Below are positions 47,500-57,422 of a stretch of DNA of 64,000 nucleotides, one piece after another. Position numbers and translations under genes: made by a program. The notes under the pieces were generated by a model. It ran no database searches. It was not told the DNA's origin and saw only the letters and a list, made by a program, of their open reading frames with translations. Position 1 is the first letter of the stretch, and each line of letters starts with the position of its first letter. Where the stretch lies: the NCBI GenBank assembly GCA_046330395.1, contig JAXLSS010000020.1:3938-67937 (forward strand), written 5' to 3'. Source of the DNA: Ga0077560 sp046330395. GTDB lineage: Bacteria > Actinomycetota > Thermoleophilia > Miltoncostaeales > Miltoncostaeaceae.

Positions 47500-48729
47500 A
47501 TGCGGCCCGTCGCCACACTGCCGACCGGGGCGCGCGATGTGCTGCCCCTGGAGGCGGCCGAGCTGCGCGCCGCCGAGGACGCGCTGCGCGCCACGCTGCG
47601 CCTGTACGGCTACCGCGAGGTGCGCACCCCCACGCTGGAGTTCGCCGCCGCGCTGGAGCGCGGGGCCGGGGGCACGCTGGAGCACGTGTTCCGGCTGTTC
47701 GACGAGGACGGGCGCGTCCTGGTGCTGCGCCCGGAGCTCACCATCCCCGTCGCGCGGCTGATCGCCACGCGGCTCACCGACCACCCCGGGCCCCTGCGCG
47801 CGTGGTACACCGGCTCCGCGTTCCGGGCCCCGCAGCACGGCGTGCCCGCCCCCAGCGAGCACCGCCAGACCGGCGCGGAGCTGGTGGGCGTGGACGGACC
47901 CGAGGCCGACGCCGAGGTGCTGTCGCTGCTGGGCGCCGCCCTGCGCGCGGCCGGCCTGCGCGACTGGCGCATCGGTATCGGCGACGTGTCGCTCACCGCC
48001 GCGGTGCTGGACGGCCTGGGCGTGCCGGCGGAGGCCCGCGAGCGCCTGGGCGCCACGCTGGCGGCCCGCGACCTGGTGGGCTGGAACACCATCGCCATGG
48101 CGCAGGACCTTCCGGACCCCCAGCGTGACCTGCTGGCCCGGCTGCCATTGCTGCGCGGCGGCACCGACGTGCTGGACCGCGTGGTGGCGGCGGTGCCCAC
48201 CGCGGCGCCCGCGGCCGACCGCATGCGGGCGCTCCTGGCGGTGACCGACCTCACCACCGACGAGCTGCTGGTGGACCTCGGCATCCTACGCGACTGGCCG
48301 TACTACACCGGCCTGGTGCTGGAGGCCTATGCGCACGGCGTGGGGGAGCCCATCGCCCAGGGCGGGCGGTACGACTCCCTGTCGGCGCGCTTCGGGCACT
48401 TCCGGGCCGCGGTGGGCTGGTCGGTGGAGCTGGAGCTGCTGCACCGGGCCCTCGCGCACGAGGCGGCGGCACCGGCCGACCACGTCCGCGGGGTGGTGCT
48501 GTGCGGCGGCCTCGGTGCCCACGCCGGCCTGGCGTCGGCCCTGCGCGCCGAGGGCGTCCCGGTGGTGTGCCTGCCCGACGGCGACACCCGCGCGGAGGCC
48601 GTGGCGGCCGCCGACGGCTGGCGGTTCGTGGTGGCCCCCGAGGGCGGCGAGATGGTGGTGCTGGACCGCTCCAGCGGCGTGCGCCTGCGCACCGACGACC
48701 CCGTGGCCATGGTGGTGGCGGCGCCGTGA
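47500..48729 (+). CDS. hisZ: ATP phosphoribosyltransferase regulatory subunit
   Basis: The 409-residue HisZ is a class II synthetase-like protein without tRNA charging. It reads LPTGARDVLPLEAAELRAAE, LRPELTIPVARLIATRL, AWYTGSAFR and PIAQGGRYDSLSARFG. The HisRS anticodon domain is reduced. It is needed by the short HisG encoded next. It is the first gene of hisZGDBHAF, 8 nt after murA, and overlaps hisG (GTGA). Confidence 0.92.
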   Translation: MRPVATLPTGARDVLPLEAAELRAAEDALRATLRLYGYREVRTPTLEFAAALERGAGGTLEHVFRLFDEDGRVLVLRPELTIPVARLIATRLTDHPGPLRAWYTGSAFRAPQHGVPAPSEHRQTGAELVGVDGPEADAEVLSLLGAALRAAGLRDWRIGIGDVSLTAAVLDGLGVPAEARERLGATLAARDLVGWNTIAMAQDLPDPQRDLLARLPLLRGGTDVLDRVVAAVPTAAPAADRMRALLAVTDLTTDELLVDLGILRDWPYYTGLVLEAYAHGVGEPIAQGGRYDSLSARFGHFRAAVGWSVELELLHRALAHEAAAPADHVRGVVLCGGLGAHAGLASALRAEGVPVVCLPDGDTRAEAVAAADGWRFVVAPEGGEMVVLDRSSGVRLRTDDPVAMVVAAP

Positions 48730-49382
48730 GCCACGCCCTGCGCATCTGCGTGCCCCTGGGGGCCCTCTTCACCGACTCGGTGGCCGCGCTGCGGGCCGCC
48801 GGCGTGGACACCGCGTGCCTGGACGACGTGGGCCGCCGCCTGGTGTTGCGCGCCGACGACGGCACCACCTTCATCACCACCCGCCCCAGCGACGTGCCCA
48901 CCTACGTGGCGGCGGGCGCCGCCGACATCGGCATCGTGGGGCGCGACGTCATCGAGGAGCGGCAACCCGACGTGTACGAGCTGCTGGACCTGGGGTTCGG
49001 TGGGTGCCGCATGGTGTACGCCACGCCGGCCGGTGAGGACCCCACCCCCGGCGTCCTCGCGCGGCTGGGCGTGGTGCGGGTGGCCTCCAAGTACACCTCC
49101 TGCGCGGTGGCGCACTTCGCCGCCACGGGCCGGCAGGCCGAGGTGGTGAAGGTCAACGGCAGCGTCGAGCTGGCCCCCCTGGTGGGGCTGGCGCACGGCA
49201 TCGTCGACCTGGTGGCCACCGGCGGCACGCTGCGGGCCAACGGCCTGGTGGAGCGCGAGCAGCTGTTCACCAGCTCGGCGCGCCTCATCGCCAACCGGGC
49301 CAGCCACAAGCTGCACGCCGAGGACATCGACCGGCTGGTGGACGCCATGCGCGCGGGGCGGGCGGGTGGCGACGGCGCATGA
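48726..49382 (+). CDS. hisG: ATP phosphoribosyltransferase, short form
   Basis: The 218-residue catalytic subunit makes phosphoribosyl-ATP, the first step to histidine. It reads RICVPLGALFTDSVAALRAA, AAGAADIGIVGRDVIEE and the PRPP loop LVATGGTLRANGL. It lacks the C-terminal regulatory domain of long HisG, which agrees with hisZ upstream. It starts GTG, with GTGA overlap. Confidence 0.94.
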   Translation: MSHALRICVPLGALFTDSVAALRAAGVDTACLDDVGRRLVLRADDGTTFITTRPSDVPTYVAAGAADIGIVGRDVIEERQPDVYELLDLGFGGCRMVYATPAGEDPTPGVLARLGVVRVASKYTSCAVAHFAATGRQAEVVKVNGSVELAPLVGLAHGIVDLVATGGTLRANGLVEREQLFTSSARLIANRASHKLHAEDIDRLVDAMRAGRAGGDGA

Positions 49383-50659
49383 GTGAGGTGCGGCGGCGGG
49401 AGCTCGCCGACGCGTCGTCGGTGGGCGCGGTGGCCCGAGAGGTGCGGCCCCCCGCGGTGGCGCCCGACATCGCCGGGGTGGTGCGGGACATCATCCGGGA
49501 GGTCCGCGACCGCGGTGACGCGGCCCTGGTGGATGATGCCCGCCGGTTCGGGGCCCCGGGGTTCACCGCGGCCCGCCTGCGCGTGGCGCCCGAGGCCTGC
49601 GCGGAGGCCGCGCGGGCGTTGCCCCCGGACCTGCGCACGGCCATCGACATGGCCGCCGGGCAGGTCCGGGCCCTGGCCCGCGCCACCCTGCCGCAGGACC
49701 GGGACGTGGACATGCCCGCCGGCCAGCGCATCACGGTTCGCTCGGTGCCCGTGGCCGCCGCCGGGTGCTACGTGCCCGGGGGGCGCGCCGCCTACCCGTC
49801 CAGCCTCATCATGGCCGTGGTGCCCGCACAGGAGGCCGGCGTGCCGCGGGTGGCGGTGGCCAGCCCGGCCGGGCCGGACGGTGCGCCGCACCCGGTGATC
49901 ATGGCCACGGCCCACCTGCTGGGCGTCGAGGAGCTGTACGCGGTGGGGGGCGCCGCGGCCGTCGCGGCCCTGGCGTACGGCACCCACACCATCCCGCCAG
50001 TGGCGGTGATCACCGGCCCGGGCAGCTCGTGGGTGCAGGAGGCCAAGCGCCAGGTCACCGACACCGTCGGCATCGACGGGTTCGCGGGTCCCAGCGAGGT
50101 GGTGGTCATCGCCGATGCCACGGCGTCGCCCCGTGGCATCGCCCTGGACCTCTTGGCGCAGGCCGAACACGGCCCCGATTCGTTCGCGGTGCTCGCCACC
50201 CACGATCCCGCGGTGATCGACGCGGTGGCCGACGCGATCGCCGCCGAGGGAACGCCCGTCGGCGCGGTCACGCTGGTGCGCTGCGCCGATCCGGAGCTGT
50301 CGCTGGCGCTGGCGGAGGAGATCGCCCCGGAGCACCTGGAGGTGTGCACCGCCGACGCCGACGCGCTGGTGGCGCGGGTCACGCGCGCGGGCGCCGTGTT
50401 TGTTGGACCGCACTGCGCCACGGCGTATGGTGACTACGTCGCCGGGTCCAATCACGTGCTCCCCACCGGCGGCGCGGCACGGTTCGCCTCGGCCCTGGGC
50501 ACCTCCACGTATCTGCGACGCATGTCCGTGGTGCACATGACCGACGCGGCGGTGCGGGAACTCACCCCGCACCTGCTGGCGATCGCCGAGGCCGAGGGGT
50601 TCACGATGCACGCGGCGTCGGCGGCCGCGCGCCTGGAAACGACGGAAGGGCCAGCATGA
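49379..50659 (+). CDS. hisD: Histidinol dehydrogenase
   Basis: The 426-residue zinc enzyme oxidises histidinol to histidine. It reads VPVAAAGCYVPGGRAAYPSS, ITGPGSSWVQEAKRQV, GIDGFAGPSEVVVIADA, LAQAEHGPDS and EIAPEHLEV, with YGDYVAGSNHVLPTGGAARF near the end. Zinc and catalytic histidines lie in the EHGPDS, EHLEV and SNHVLPT stretches. ATGA overlaps on both sides. hisC, which often follows hisD in actinobacteria, is missing; hisB is next. Confidence 0.95.
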   Translation: MSEVRRRELADASSVGAVAREVRPPAVAPDIAGVVRDIIREVRDRGDAALVDDARRFGAPGFTAARLRVAPEACAEAARALPPDLRTAIDMAAGQVRALARATLPQDRDVDMPAGQRITVRSVPVAAAGCYVPGGRAAYPSSLIMAVVPAQEAGVPRVAVASPAGPDGAPHPVIMATAHLLGVEELYAVGGAAAVAALAYGTHTIPPVAVITGPGSSWVQEAKRQVTDTVGIDGFAGPSEVVVIADATASPRGIALDLLAQAEHGPDSFAVLATHDPAVIDAVADAIAAEGTPVGAVTLVRCADPELSLALAEEIAPEHLEVCTADADALVARVTRAGAVFVGPHCATAYGDYVAGSNHVLPTGGAARFASALGTSTYLRRMSVVHMTDAAVRELTPHLLAIAEAEGFTMHAASAAARLETTEGPA

Positions 50660-51243
50660 CGAGGAGTGCGGAGACCCGCAGGACCACCGGCGAGACCGAC
50701 ATCCGCGTGCGCGTCACCCTGGACGGCCAGGGCCGCTGCGTCGCCGAGACCGGGGTGGGGTTCTTCGACCACATGCTGACGCTGCTGGCACGCCACGCCC
50801 TGGTGGACCTGGAGGTGCAGGCCAGCGGTGACCTGGAGACCGGCAGCCACCACACGGTGGAGGACACCGGCATCACCCTCGGGCAGGTGCTGGACACCGC
50901 CCTGGGCGACCGCGCCGGGATCACCCGGTACGGCGACGCGGTGGTGCCCATGGACGAGTGCCTGGTGCAGGCCGCGGTGGACATCTCCGGGCGGCCGTTC
51001 CTGGCCTTCGACGTCCCCCTGCCCTTCGGGGTGATCGGCGGGTTCGAGACCGACCTGCTGGAGGAGTTCCTGCGGGGTCTGGTCAACCACGCCCGCATCA
51101 CCATGCACGTGCGGCTCATCGCCGGGGCCAACCCGCACCACGTCATCGAGTGCGCCGTGAAGGCCGTGGCGCGCGCCCTCGGCGCCGCGGTGGCGCCCGA
51201 TTCGCGCGTGCGCGGTGTGCCCTCCACCAAGGGTGCCCTGTGA
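50656..51243 (+). CDS. hisB: Imidazoleglycerol-phosphate dehydratase
   Basis: The 195-residue monofunctional HisB (no phosphatase domain) shows GVGFFDHMLTLLARH, GSHHTVEDTGITLGQ and NPHHVIECAVKAVARAL, whose histidines bind the two Mn2+ ions. The length is normal. ATGA overlap with hisD and GTGA with hisH. Confidence 0.95.
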   Translation: MTRSAETRRTTGETDIRVRVTLDGQGRCVAETGVGFFDHMLTLLARHALVDLEVQASGDLETGSHHTVEDTGITLGQVLDTALGDRAGITRYGDAVVPMDECLVQAAVDISGRPFLAFDVPLPFGVIGGFETDLLEEFLRGLVNHARITMHVRLIAGANPHHVIECAVKAVARALGAAVAPDSRVRGVPSTKGAL

Positions 51244-51887
51244 GCGGTCCGCGGGTCGCGGTGCTGGACTACAAGATGTCGAACCTGCGCAGCGCCACCA
51301 AGGCCCTGGAGCGGCTGGGTGCCCGCGTGCAGGTGGCGGAGCACCCCGACCAGGCCGAGGACGCGCAGGCGGTGGTGCTGCCCGGCGTGGGGGCCTTCGG
51401 CGAGGCGATGCGGCGCATCCGCGCCCAGGGCCTGGACGGCGTGGCCCTGCGGGCCGCCGAGTCCGGCACGCCGCTGTTGGGCATCTGCCTGGGGCTGCAG
51501 CTGCTGTTCGACGAGAGCGAGGAGAGCCCGGGTGCGCGGGGCCTGGGGCTGCTGCCCGGTGCCGTCCGCCGCCTGGAGACCACGCGCAAGCTGCCGCAGA
51601 TCGGCTGGAACACCGTGGAGTGGCGTGGCGACTGCCCGCTGGGGCCGCCGGCGGGCGCACCCGCCATGGATTCCACGTACTACTTCGTGCACAGCTTCTC
51701 GGTGCGGTCCGACCGCGCCGACCACGTGCTGGGCGTCACCGACCACGGGGGCCGGTTCGTGGCCGCCGCCGGGGCGGGTGGCGTGGCCGGGGTGCAGTTC
51801 CACCCCGAGAAGTCCAGCGGCGCCGGGCTGGGCCTTCTGGGCCGCTGGCTGGCGGGCGTGCGCGACCACGCGGAGGTGGCCGCGTGA
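51240..51887 (+). CDS. hisH: Imidazole glycerol phosphate synthase glutaminase subunit
   Basis: The 215-residue class I glutamine amidotransferase has a triad of Cys83 in GICLGLQLLF and His/Glu in VQFHPEKSS. It makes ammonia for HisF, two genes downstream. It reads VAVLDYKMSNLRSATKALER at the N-terminus. Confidence 0.95.
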   Translation: MSGPRVAVLDYKMSNLRSATKALERLGARVQVAEHPDQAEDAQAVVLPGVGAFGEAMRRIRAQGLDGVALRAAESGTPLLGICLGLQLLFDESEESPGARGLGLLPGAVRRLETTRKLPQIGWNTVEWRGDCPLGPPAGAPAMDSTYYFVHSFSVRSDRADHVLGVTDHGGRFVAAAGAGGVAGVQFHPEKSSGAGLGLLGRWLAGVRDHAEVAA

Positions 51888-52635
51888 TCCTGTTCCCGGC
51901 CATCGACCTGCAGGGGGGCCGCGCGGTGCGCCTGGTGCAGGGCGACTTCGCCCGCTCCACCGTGTTCAACGACGACCCGGTCAGCCAGGCGCGGGCGTTC
52001 TCGGCTCAGGGGGCCACGCACCTGCACGTGGTGGACCTGGACGGGGCGCGCGAGGGCGTGCCCGTGCACTCGGCGGAGGTGGCGGCCATCGCCGCGGCCT
52101 TCGACGGGGTGGTGCAGTTCGGCGGCGGCATGCGCTCCAAGGCGGCTATCGAGACCGCCCTGGCCACCGGCGCCGACCGGGTGGTGGTGGGCACCGCGGT
52201 GCTGGAGGACGAGCGCCTCCTGGCATGGGCCACCGAGCGCCTGGGCGACCGGCTGGTGGTGGCGGTGGACGCGCGCGACGGCAAGGTGGCCACCCACGGC
52301 TGGACCGTGGTGACCGATCAGGACGCCGAGGCGCTTGCCGAGCGGTTGATGACCACGGGCGTGCGGCACCTGCTGTACACCGACATCGGCCGCGACGGCA
52401 TGCTGGAGGGCCCCAACCTCAAGGCGCTGCGGCACCTGGCCGCCGCGGTGCCGCCCATCGAGGTGGTGGCCAGCGGCGGCATCGGGACCCTCGACGACCT
52501 GCGCCGGCTGCGCGACCTGGGGCAGGACAACATCACCGGGGTCATCGTGGGCCGGGCGCTGTACGAGGGCCGCTTCGACGTGGCCGAGGCGGTGAACGTG
52601 CTGGCACGGCCGTCGGCCAACCCCCGGAAGCGCAA

Positions 52636-52639
<4 letters not shown>
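51884..52639 (+). CDS. hisA: ProFAR isomerase
   Basis: The 251-residue TIM barrel has catalytic Asp8 in FPAIDLQGG and the second Asp in YTDIGRDGMLEGPN. FGGGMRS and ASGGIGTLDDL bind the phosphates. In some actinobacteria lacking TrpF this protein (PriA) serves both histidine and tryptophan synthesis; the sequence alone does not settle that here. It starts GTG with GTGA overlap. Confidence 0.92.
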
Positions 52640-53387
<748 letters not shown>

Positions 53388-53391
<4 letters not shown>

Positions 53392-53789
53392 GCGACCTGC
53401 GGCCGGTGCGCACCGAGGCGGCGCCCGCCCCCGTGGCCGGCGCCCCCTACAGCCAGGCCATCTCGGTGCCGTGCGGGCGGATGGTGTTCGTGAGCGGGCA
53501 GGTGCCCGTGGACGTGGCCACCGGGGCCCTGGACGGCGACGACGTGCGCACCCAGACGGCGCGGTGCCTCACCAACATCCGGGTGATCCTGGAGGCGGCG
53601 GGCGCGGGCATGGCGGACGTGGCCAAGACCACCGTGTTCCTGGTGGACATGGCCGACTTCGCGGCCATGAACGCGGTATACGCCGAGGCGTTCGCCGGTC
53701 ACGCCCCGGCGCGCGCCACCATCGGCGTGGCCGCCCTGCCCCTGGGTGCCCGGGTGGAGATCGAGGCCGTGGCGGTGGTGGCGGAGTAG
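53388..53789 (+). CDS. ridA: RidA family enamine/imine deaminase
   Basis: The 133-residue protein reads APYSQAISVPCGRMVFVSGQ, NIRVILEAAGAGMADVAKTT and LPLGARVEIEAVAV, with the conserved Arg in GARVEIE. RidA hydrolyses reactive enamines made by PLP enzymes such as threonine dehydratase. It overlaps hisF (GTGA). With the many PLP enzymes of this window a clean-up role makes sense. Confidence 0.9.
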
Positions 53790-53794
53790 GGGCG

Positions 53795-54439
53795 GTGCCG
53801 GCCGGCCGGGTGTTCGTGTTCGACGTGGACGGCACGCTGTACCCGAACGACCACGCCTTCGCGCTGGCGCTGCATGCGCGCCACGGGGAGGTGTTCCGCC
53901 GGGCGGTGGGATTGGACGGCCCGGACGCACACGCCGAGTTCGTGCGGCTGTCGCGGCGGCACGGGCTGGGGCTGATCGGCGTGGCGCGCGAGCACGACGG
54001 GGACCTGGCCGCGCTGCTGGCCGATGCGCACGACGTGGACGCCGGGGTGCTGCGGCCGCAACGGTGGCTGGTGCCCGCCGTGGCGGCGCTGCCGGGGCGA
54101 CGCCTGATGTTCACCAACGGCCCCCGCGCCCACGCGGTGCGCGTGGTGGCGGCCCTGGGGCTGTCGGAACTTATCGTCGGCGGGCTGTCGATCGAGGACA
54201 TGACCGAGTGGCCCAAGCCCAGCCCGGAGGCGTTCGCGGCGCTGCTGGCGCTGGCCGGCGTCCCGCCCGAGCGCATCGTGCTGTTCGAGGACAGCCTCAC
54301 CGTTGCCGCGGCCGCGGCCGGCCGGGGCATCCGCGTGGCGCTGGTGGGCGCGCCGCCTCAGCCGGTGCCGGATGGGGTCGTCGCCCATCCCGGCCTGCGC
54401 GCCGCCCTCAGCTGGGCGGGTGGATTGCCGCCGCCCTGA
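53795..54439 (+). CDS. HAD-superfamily phosphatase, pyrimidine nucleotidase-like
   Basis: The 214-residue hydrolase has motif I FVFDVDGTLYPND, motif II MFTNG, and motif III/IV KPSPEAF and LFEDSLTVAAAAAG. The DVDGTLYP start and small alpha cap recall the SDT1 / pyrimidine 5'-nucleotidase branch. In this position, after hisF and ridA, it could be the missing histidinol-phosphatase, but nothing in the motifs proves it. GTG start 5 nt after ridA. Confidence 0.82.
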   Translation: MPAGRVFVFDVDGTLYPNDHAFALALHARHGEVFRRAVGLDGPDAHAEFVRLSRRHGLGLIGVAREHDGDLAALLADAHDVDAGVLRPQRWLVPAVAALPGRRLMFTNGPRAHAVRVVAALGLSELIVGGLSIEDMTEWPKPSPEAFAALLALAGVPPERIVLFEDSLTVAAAAAGRGIRVALVGAPPQPVPDGVVAHPGLRAALSWAGGLPPP

Positions 54440-54451
54440 CGGGCGATGCGT

Positions 54452-54706
54452 CTACTCCCACCACGTCCTCCGCTCGCGCAGCGTGTCGATGGCGATGCGG
54501 TCGAAGTACTGCGGCGCCTCCTGGAAGGGGCGGCCCGCGTTCTCCGGGGCGTCCACCCACACGCGGAAGTCCCGGTTGACACGCATCCAGGCGTCCTCCA
54601 GGCCGGTGATGTCCAGCGCCTCGTATTCGGCCAGCGCGGCCATCAGGCGCGGGTCGCGCAGGGGGGACACCTCGGGGAGTTTCTGTGACAGCGGATCCCA
54701 GCTCAT
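54452..54706 (-). CDS. Small acidic protein of unknown function
   Basis: The 84-residue protein starts MSWDPLSQKLPEVSPLRDPR and contains LEDAWMRVNRDFRVWVDAPE and a C-terminal RERRTWWE. It has no membrane span. I do not recognise it. A TATCGT box 7 nt before the ATG supports it as a leaderless gene, divergent from the CCA-enzyme gene 81 nt away. Confidence 0.65.
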   Translation of the reverse strand: MSWDPLSQKLPEVSPLRDPRLMAALAEYEALDITGLEDAWMRVNRDFRVWVDAPENAGRPFQEAPQYFDRIAIDTLRERRTWWE

Positions 54707-54713
54707 GCCGGTC

Positions 54714-54719
54714 ACGATA
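54714..54719 (-). promoter_or_regulatory. -10 box (TATCGT) of the small acidic protein gene
   Basis: TATCGT on the minus strand ends 7 nt before the ATG at 54706, without a ribosome site. Confidence 0.45.
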
Positions 54720-54787
54720 CCGGTGCCGCCACCCCCGCCACCGGTGCCGTGGGGTCGGCCGAGCCGGTTGGCGATACTGGTCCCCTC

Positions 54788-55969
54788 ATGCCGGCCCTGA
54801 ATGACCACCGCGACGTCCTGCACCACCCGCTGCTGGTGGCGGTGCGCCCCCACCTGCGCGTCGCCGTGGCCGCGGTGGGGGGCGTGGTGCGCGACGCCTT
54901 GCTGGGCCGCGCGCACGGTGGTGACCTGGATCTGGTCACCCGCGCGGACGCGCCCACCGAGGCCGCCCGCATCGCCCGTGCCATGGGCGCCGAGTTGACC
55001 GCGCACCCCCGGTTCCGCACCGCCACGCTGCGCCTGCCGGACGGCGCGGGCCATGTGGACGTCATCTCCGCCCGCAGCGAGCGGTACCCCCACCCGGGGG
55101 CCCTGCCGGAGGTGTCGCCCGGGACGGTGGCCGACGACCTGGCCCGGCGCGATTTCAGCATCAACGCGATGGCGGTGTGGGTGACCGGACCCGCCGCCGA
55201 ACGGCTGGAGGACCCCACCGGGGGGCTCGCCGACCTCCGGGCGGGCGTCGTGCGCGCGCTGCGCGAGGACGCCTTCCATGAGGACCCCAGCCGTGTGGTG
55301 CGTGCGGCCCGCTACGCCGGCCGGCTGGGGTTCGACCTGGATCCCGATACGCGCGCCGCGGCGGCCAGGGAGGCGCCGCGGCTGCGCTGGGACGCCTCCC
55401 GCGTGGCCGGTGAGCTGCGGCGGTTGCTTGAGGAGGCCGATCCCGTGCCGGGCCTGGGGCTGCTGGCCGGCCTGGGCGCCCCGCACCTCGAACCCGATCC
55501 GGCGGCGCGGCTGCACGCGGTGGACCGCGCCACGGGCATGCCGGGGGCACCGGAGCTGCCGGTGTGGGCCGTGCGGCTGGGGATGCTGATGCCCGAGGCG
55601 GTGCTGGCCCACGTGGCGCTCCCCGGCTGGGGGCTCACCGTGGCCGCCGAGGTGCGCCGGGGCTGGGAGCGTCGCGGACGGCGGCCGCCGGAGTCCGTCG
55701 CGGCGCGACCGTGTTTTGGCCGCGATGCGCCCGGCCGAGACGCTGGGGCGTTCGCCGCCGGGGCGGCCGCCGTGGAGGACTGGTGGCTGCATCAGCGCGA
55801 CCTGCGGCTCCACATCACGGGGGCCGACCTGCTGGAGCTCGGCGTCCCGCAGGGGCCGCGCATCGGGGCCACGCTGGCTGCGGTGCGGGCCGACGTGCTG
55901 GACGGCCTGGTGCCCGACGACCGCGACCAGCAGCTGCGCGCCGCGCGCCGGATGGCCGACGGCGCATGA
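54788..55969 (+). CDS. CCA tRNA nucleotidyltransferase / poly(A) polymerase family
   Basis: The 393-residue protein reads AVGGVVRDALLGR and GGDLDLVTRADAP, the nucleotidyltransferase motif with the two metal-binding Asp. ARRDFSINAMAV and DPSRVVRAARYAGRLGFDLD are the template and neck motifs of class II CCA enzymes. It repairs or adds CCA at tRNA ends. The stretch around 55690-55760 has low similarity to the family look, and an alternative frame is open there, so a compensated frameshift is possible. The ATG at 54788 follows GATACT by 9 nt. ATGA overlap with the next gene. Confidence 0.85.
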   Translation: MPALNDHRDVLHHPLLVAVRPHLRVAVAAVGGVVRDALLGRAHGGDLDLVTRADAPTEAARIARAMGAELTAHPRFRTATLRLPDGAGHVDVISARSERYPHPGALPEVSPGTVADDLARRDFSINAMAVWVTGPAAERLEDPTGGLADLRAGVVRALREDAFHEDPSRVVRAARYAGRLGFDLDPDTRAAAAREAPRLRWDASRVAGELRRLLEEADPVPGLGLLAGLGAPHLEPDPAARLHAVDRATGMPGAPELPVWAVRLGMLMPEAVLAHVALPGWGLTVAAEVRRGWERRGRRPPESVAARPCFGRDAPGRDAGAFAAGAAAVEDWWLHQRDLRLHITGADLLELGVPQGPRIGATLAAVRADVLDGLVPDDRDQQLRAARRMADGA

Positions 55970-56712
55970 CGCCGCGGCTGATCCGGCCCCCGGTGGACGG
56001 CCCCGCCGCCGCCGCGTTCACCACACGCGTGGGCGGCGCCAGCACGGGCCCGTACGCGCAGGGCAACCTCTGCGGGGCGCAGGGCGACGATCCCGCGGCC
56101 GTCCGGGCCAACCGCGCCGCCGTGTGCGCCGAGCTCGGCCTCGACCCGCTGCGCGTCAGCGTGAACGCCCAGGTGCACGGCACCGCCGTGCGGGCGGTGG
56201 GCGATGCGCCGGCGGGCGTCGGGTTCGCCGACGCGCTCACCGGCTGGCCGCAGGCCGACGGGCTGGTCACCCGGCACCCCGGGTGCGGGCTGGTGGTGCT
56301 GGGTGCCGACTGCGTGCCGGTGCTGCTGTGGCGGCGCGACACCGCGGCCGTGGCCGCCACGCACGCGGGCTGGCGCGGCCTGGTGGGCGGGGTGCTCACG
56401 CGGGCGCTCGAGGCCCTGGGGGATCCCGGCCGGGTGGGCGCCGCGGTGGGCGCCGGCATCGGCCCGTGCTGCTTCCGGGTGGGTGCGGAGGTGCGCGAGG
56501 TGTTCACGCGGCGGTTCGGCCCGGCGGTGGTGGTGGGCGAGCAGGTCGATCTGGCGGGCGCGGTGGGCGTGGCGCTGCGGGAGGCCGGCGTGCCCGCGGG
56601 CGCCATCTGGACCATGGACACCTGCACGGTGTGCGACGGCGAGCGCTGGTTCAGCCACCGGCGGGACGCCGGCGTCACGGGACGCCAGGCGGGCATCATC
56701 TGGCCGCTGTGA
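55966..56712 (+). CDS. pgeF: Purine nucleoside phosphorylase / polyphenol oxidase, YfiH family
   Basis: The 248-residue protein has AQVHGTAVRAVG, VLGADCVPVLLW, AATHAGWRGLVGGVL and GIGPCCFRVG, in which His, Cys and His bind zinc at the active site. The family (also known as laccase-domain or PgeF) edits peptidoglycan precursors and acts on purine nucleosides. It is commonly found, as here, next to yggS and sepF. Confidence 0.88.
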   Translation: MTPRLIRPPVDGPAAAAFTTRVGGASTGPYAQGNLCGAQGDDPAAVRANRAAVCAELGLDPLRVSVNAQVHGTAVRAVGDAPAGVGFADALTGWPQADGLVTRHPGCGLVVLGADCVPVLLWRRDTAAVAATHAGWRGLVGGVLTRALEALGDPGRVGAAVGAGIGPCCFRVGAEVREVFTRRFGPAVVVGEQVDLAGAVGVALREAGVPAGAIWTMDTCTVCDGERWFSHRRDAGVTGRQAGIIWPL

Positions 56713-56726
56713 CACCATCGACGCCC

Positions 56727-57422
56727 ATGAGCCTGCACCCCCAGCGGCTGCGCGAGGCCCTGGCCGACACGCGCCACCGGCTGGACGAGGCCGCCGCGCG
56801 CGGGGGCCGGGCCGCCGGTGCCGTGGAGATCGTGGTGGCGGGCAAGTACGTGTCCCCGCAGGACGCCCCCGTCCTGGTCGAGGCGGGCGTGCGGGTGGTG
56901 GGGGAGAACCGCCTGCAGGACCTGCAGGCCAAGCGCGCCGTGGTGGGCGATGCCCTGGTCTTCGACTTCATCGGGCATCTGCAGCGGCGCAAGGTGGCCG
57001 GGGTGCTGGCGATGGTGCGGCTGGTGCACAGCGTGGACTCGGCGTCGCTGGCGGCGGAGATCGCACGGCGTGCGGAAGGTGAGGTCCGCGTGCTCGTCGA
57101 AGTGAACATCGATGAGGAACCGACCAAGGCCGGCATCCCCCCGCGGGACCTGCGCGCATTCATCCAGGAGGTCTCCGTGCACCCACAGCTGGTGATCGGA
57201 GGGCTCATGGTGATGCCCGCGCCCGCCCCCACCCCCGAGCACAGCCGGGGCGCCTTCGCGCGCGCCCGGGAACTTGCATCCGGGCTGGCGGAGGAATGGA
57301 CTGGACGTCACGATTTCCGTGACCTGTCCATGGGGACCAGTCAGGATCATCTGGTCGCGGCCGAGGAGGGTGCAACCATCGTGCGGGTTGGACGCGGATT
57401 GATCGAGCGGGGGCGAGCCTGA
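56727..57422 (+). CDS. PLP homeostasis protein, YggS/PROSC family
   Basis: The 231-residue PLP-binding barrel binds PLP on the Lys of VVAGKYVSPQDAP. VVGENRLQDLQAKRA, FDFIGHLQRRKVAGVL and DLSMGTSQDHLVAAEEGATI are the family marks. It keeps free PLP low and affects amino-acid pools. ATG 56727 gives a normal N-terminus. GTG 56709 overlaps the pgeF stop (GTGA) and is also possible. It is followed by sepF (TGATG). Confidence 0.92.
   Translation: MSLHPQRLREALADTRHRLDEAAARGGRAAGAVEIVVAGKYVSPQDAPVLVEAGVRVVGENRLQDLQAKRAVVGDALVFDFIGHLQRRKVAGVLAMVRLVHSVDSASLAAEIARRAEGEVRVLVEVNIDEEPTKAGIPPRDLRAFIQEVSVHPQLVIGGLMVMPAPAPTPEHSRGAFARARELASGLAEEWTGRHDFRDLSMGTSQDHLVAAEEGATIVRVGRGLIERGRA

Noticed and set aside
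55680..55760. Definite frameshift in the CCA-enzyme gene
   Set aside because: The main frame stays open and the flanks agree. An alternate frame looks somewhat better for about 25 codons, but I cannot decide without alignment.
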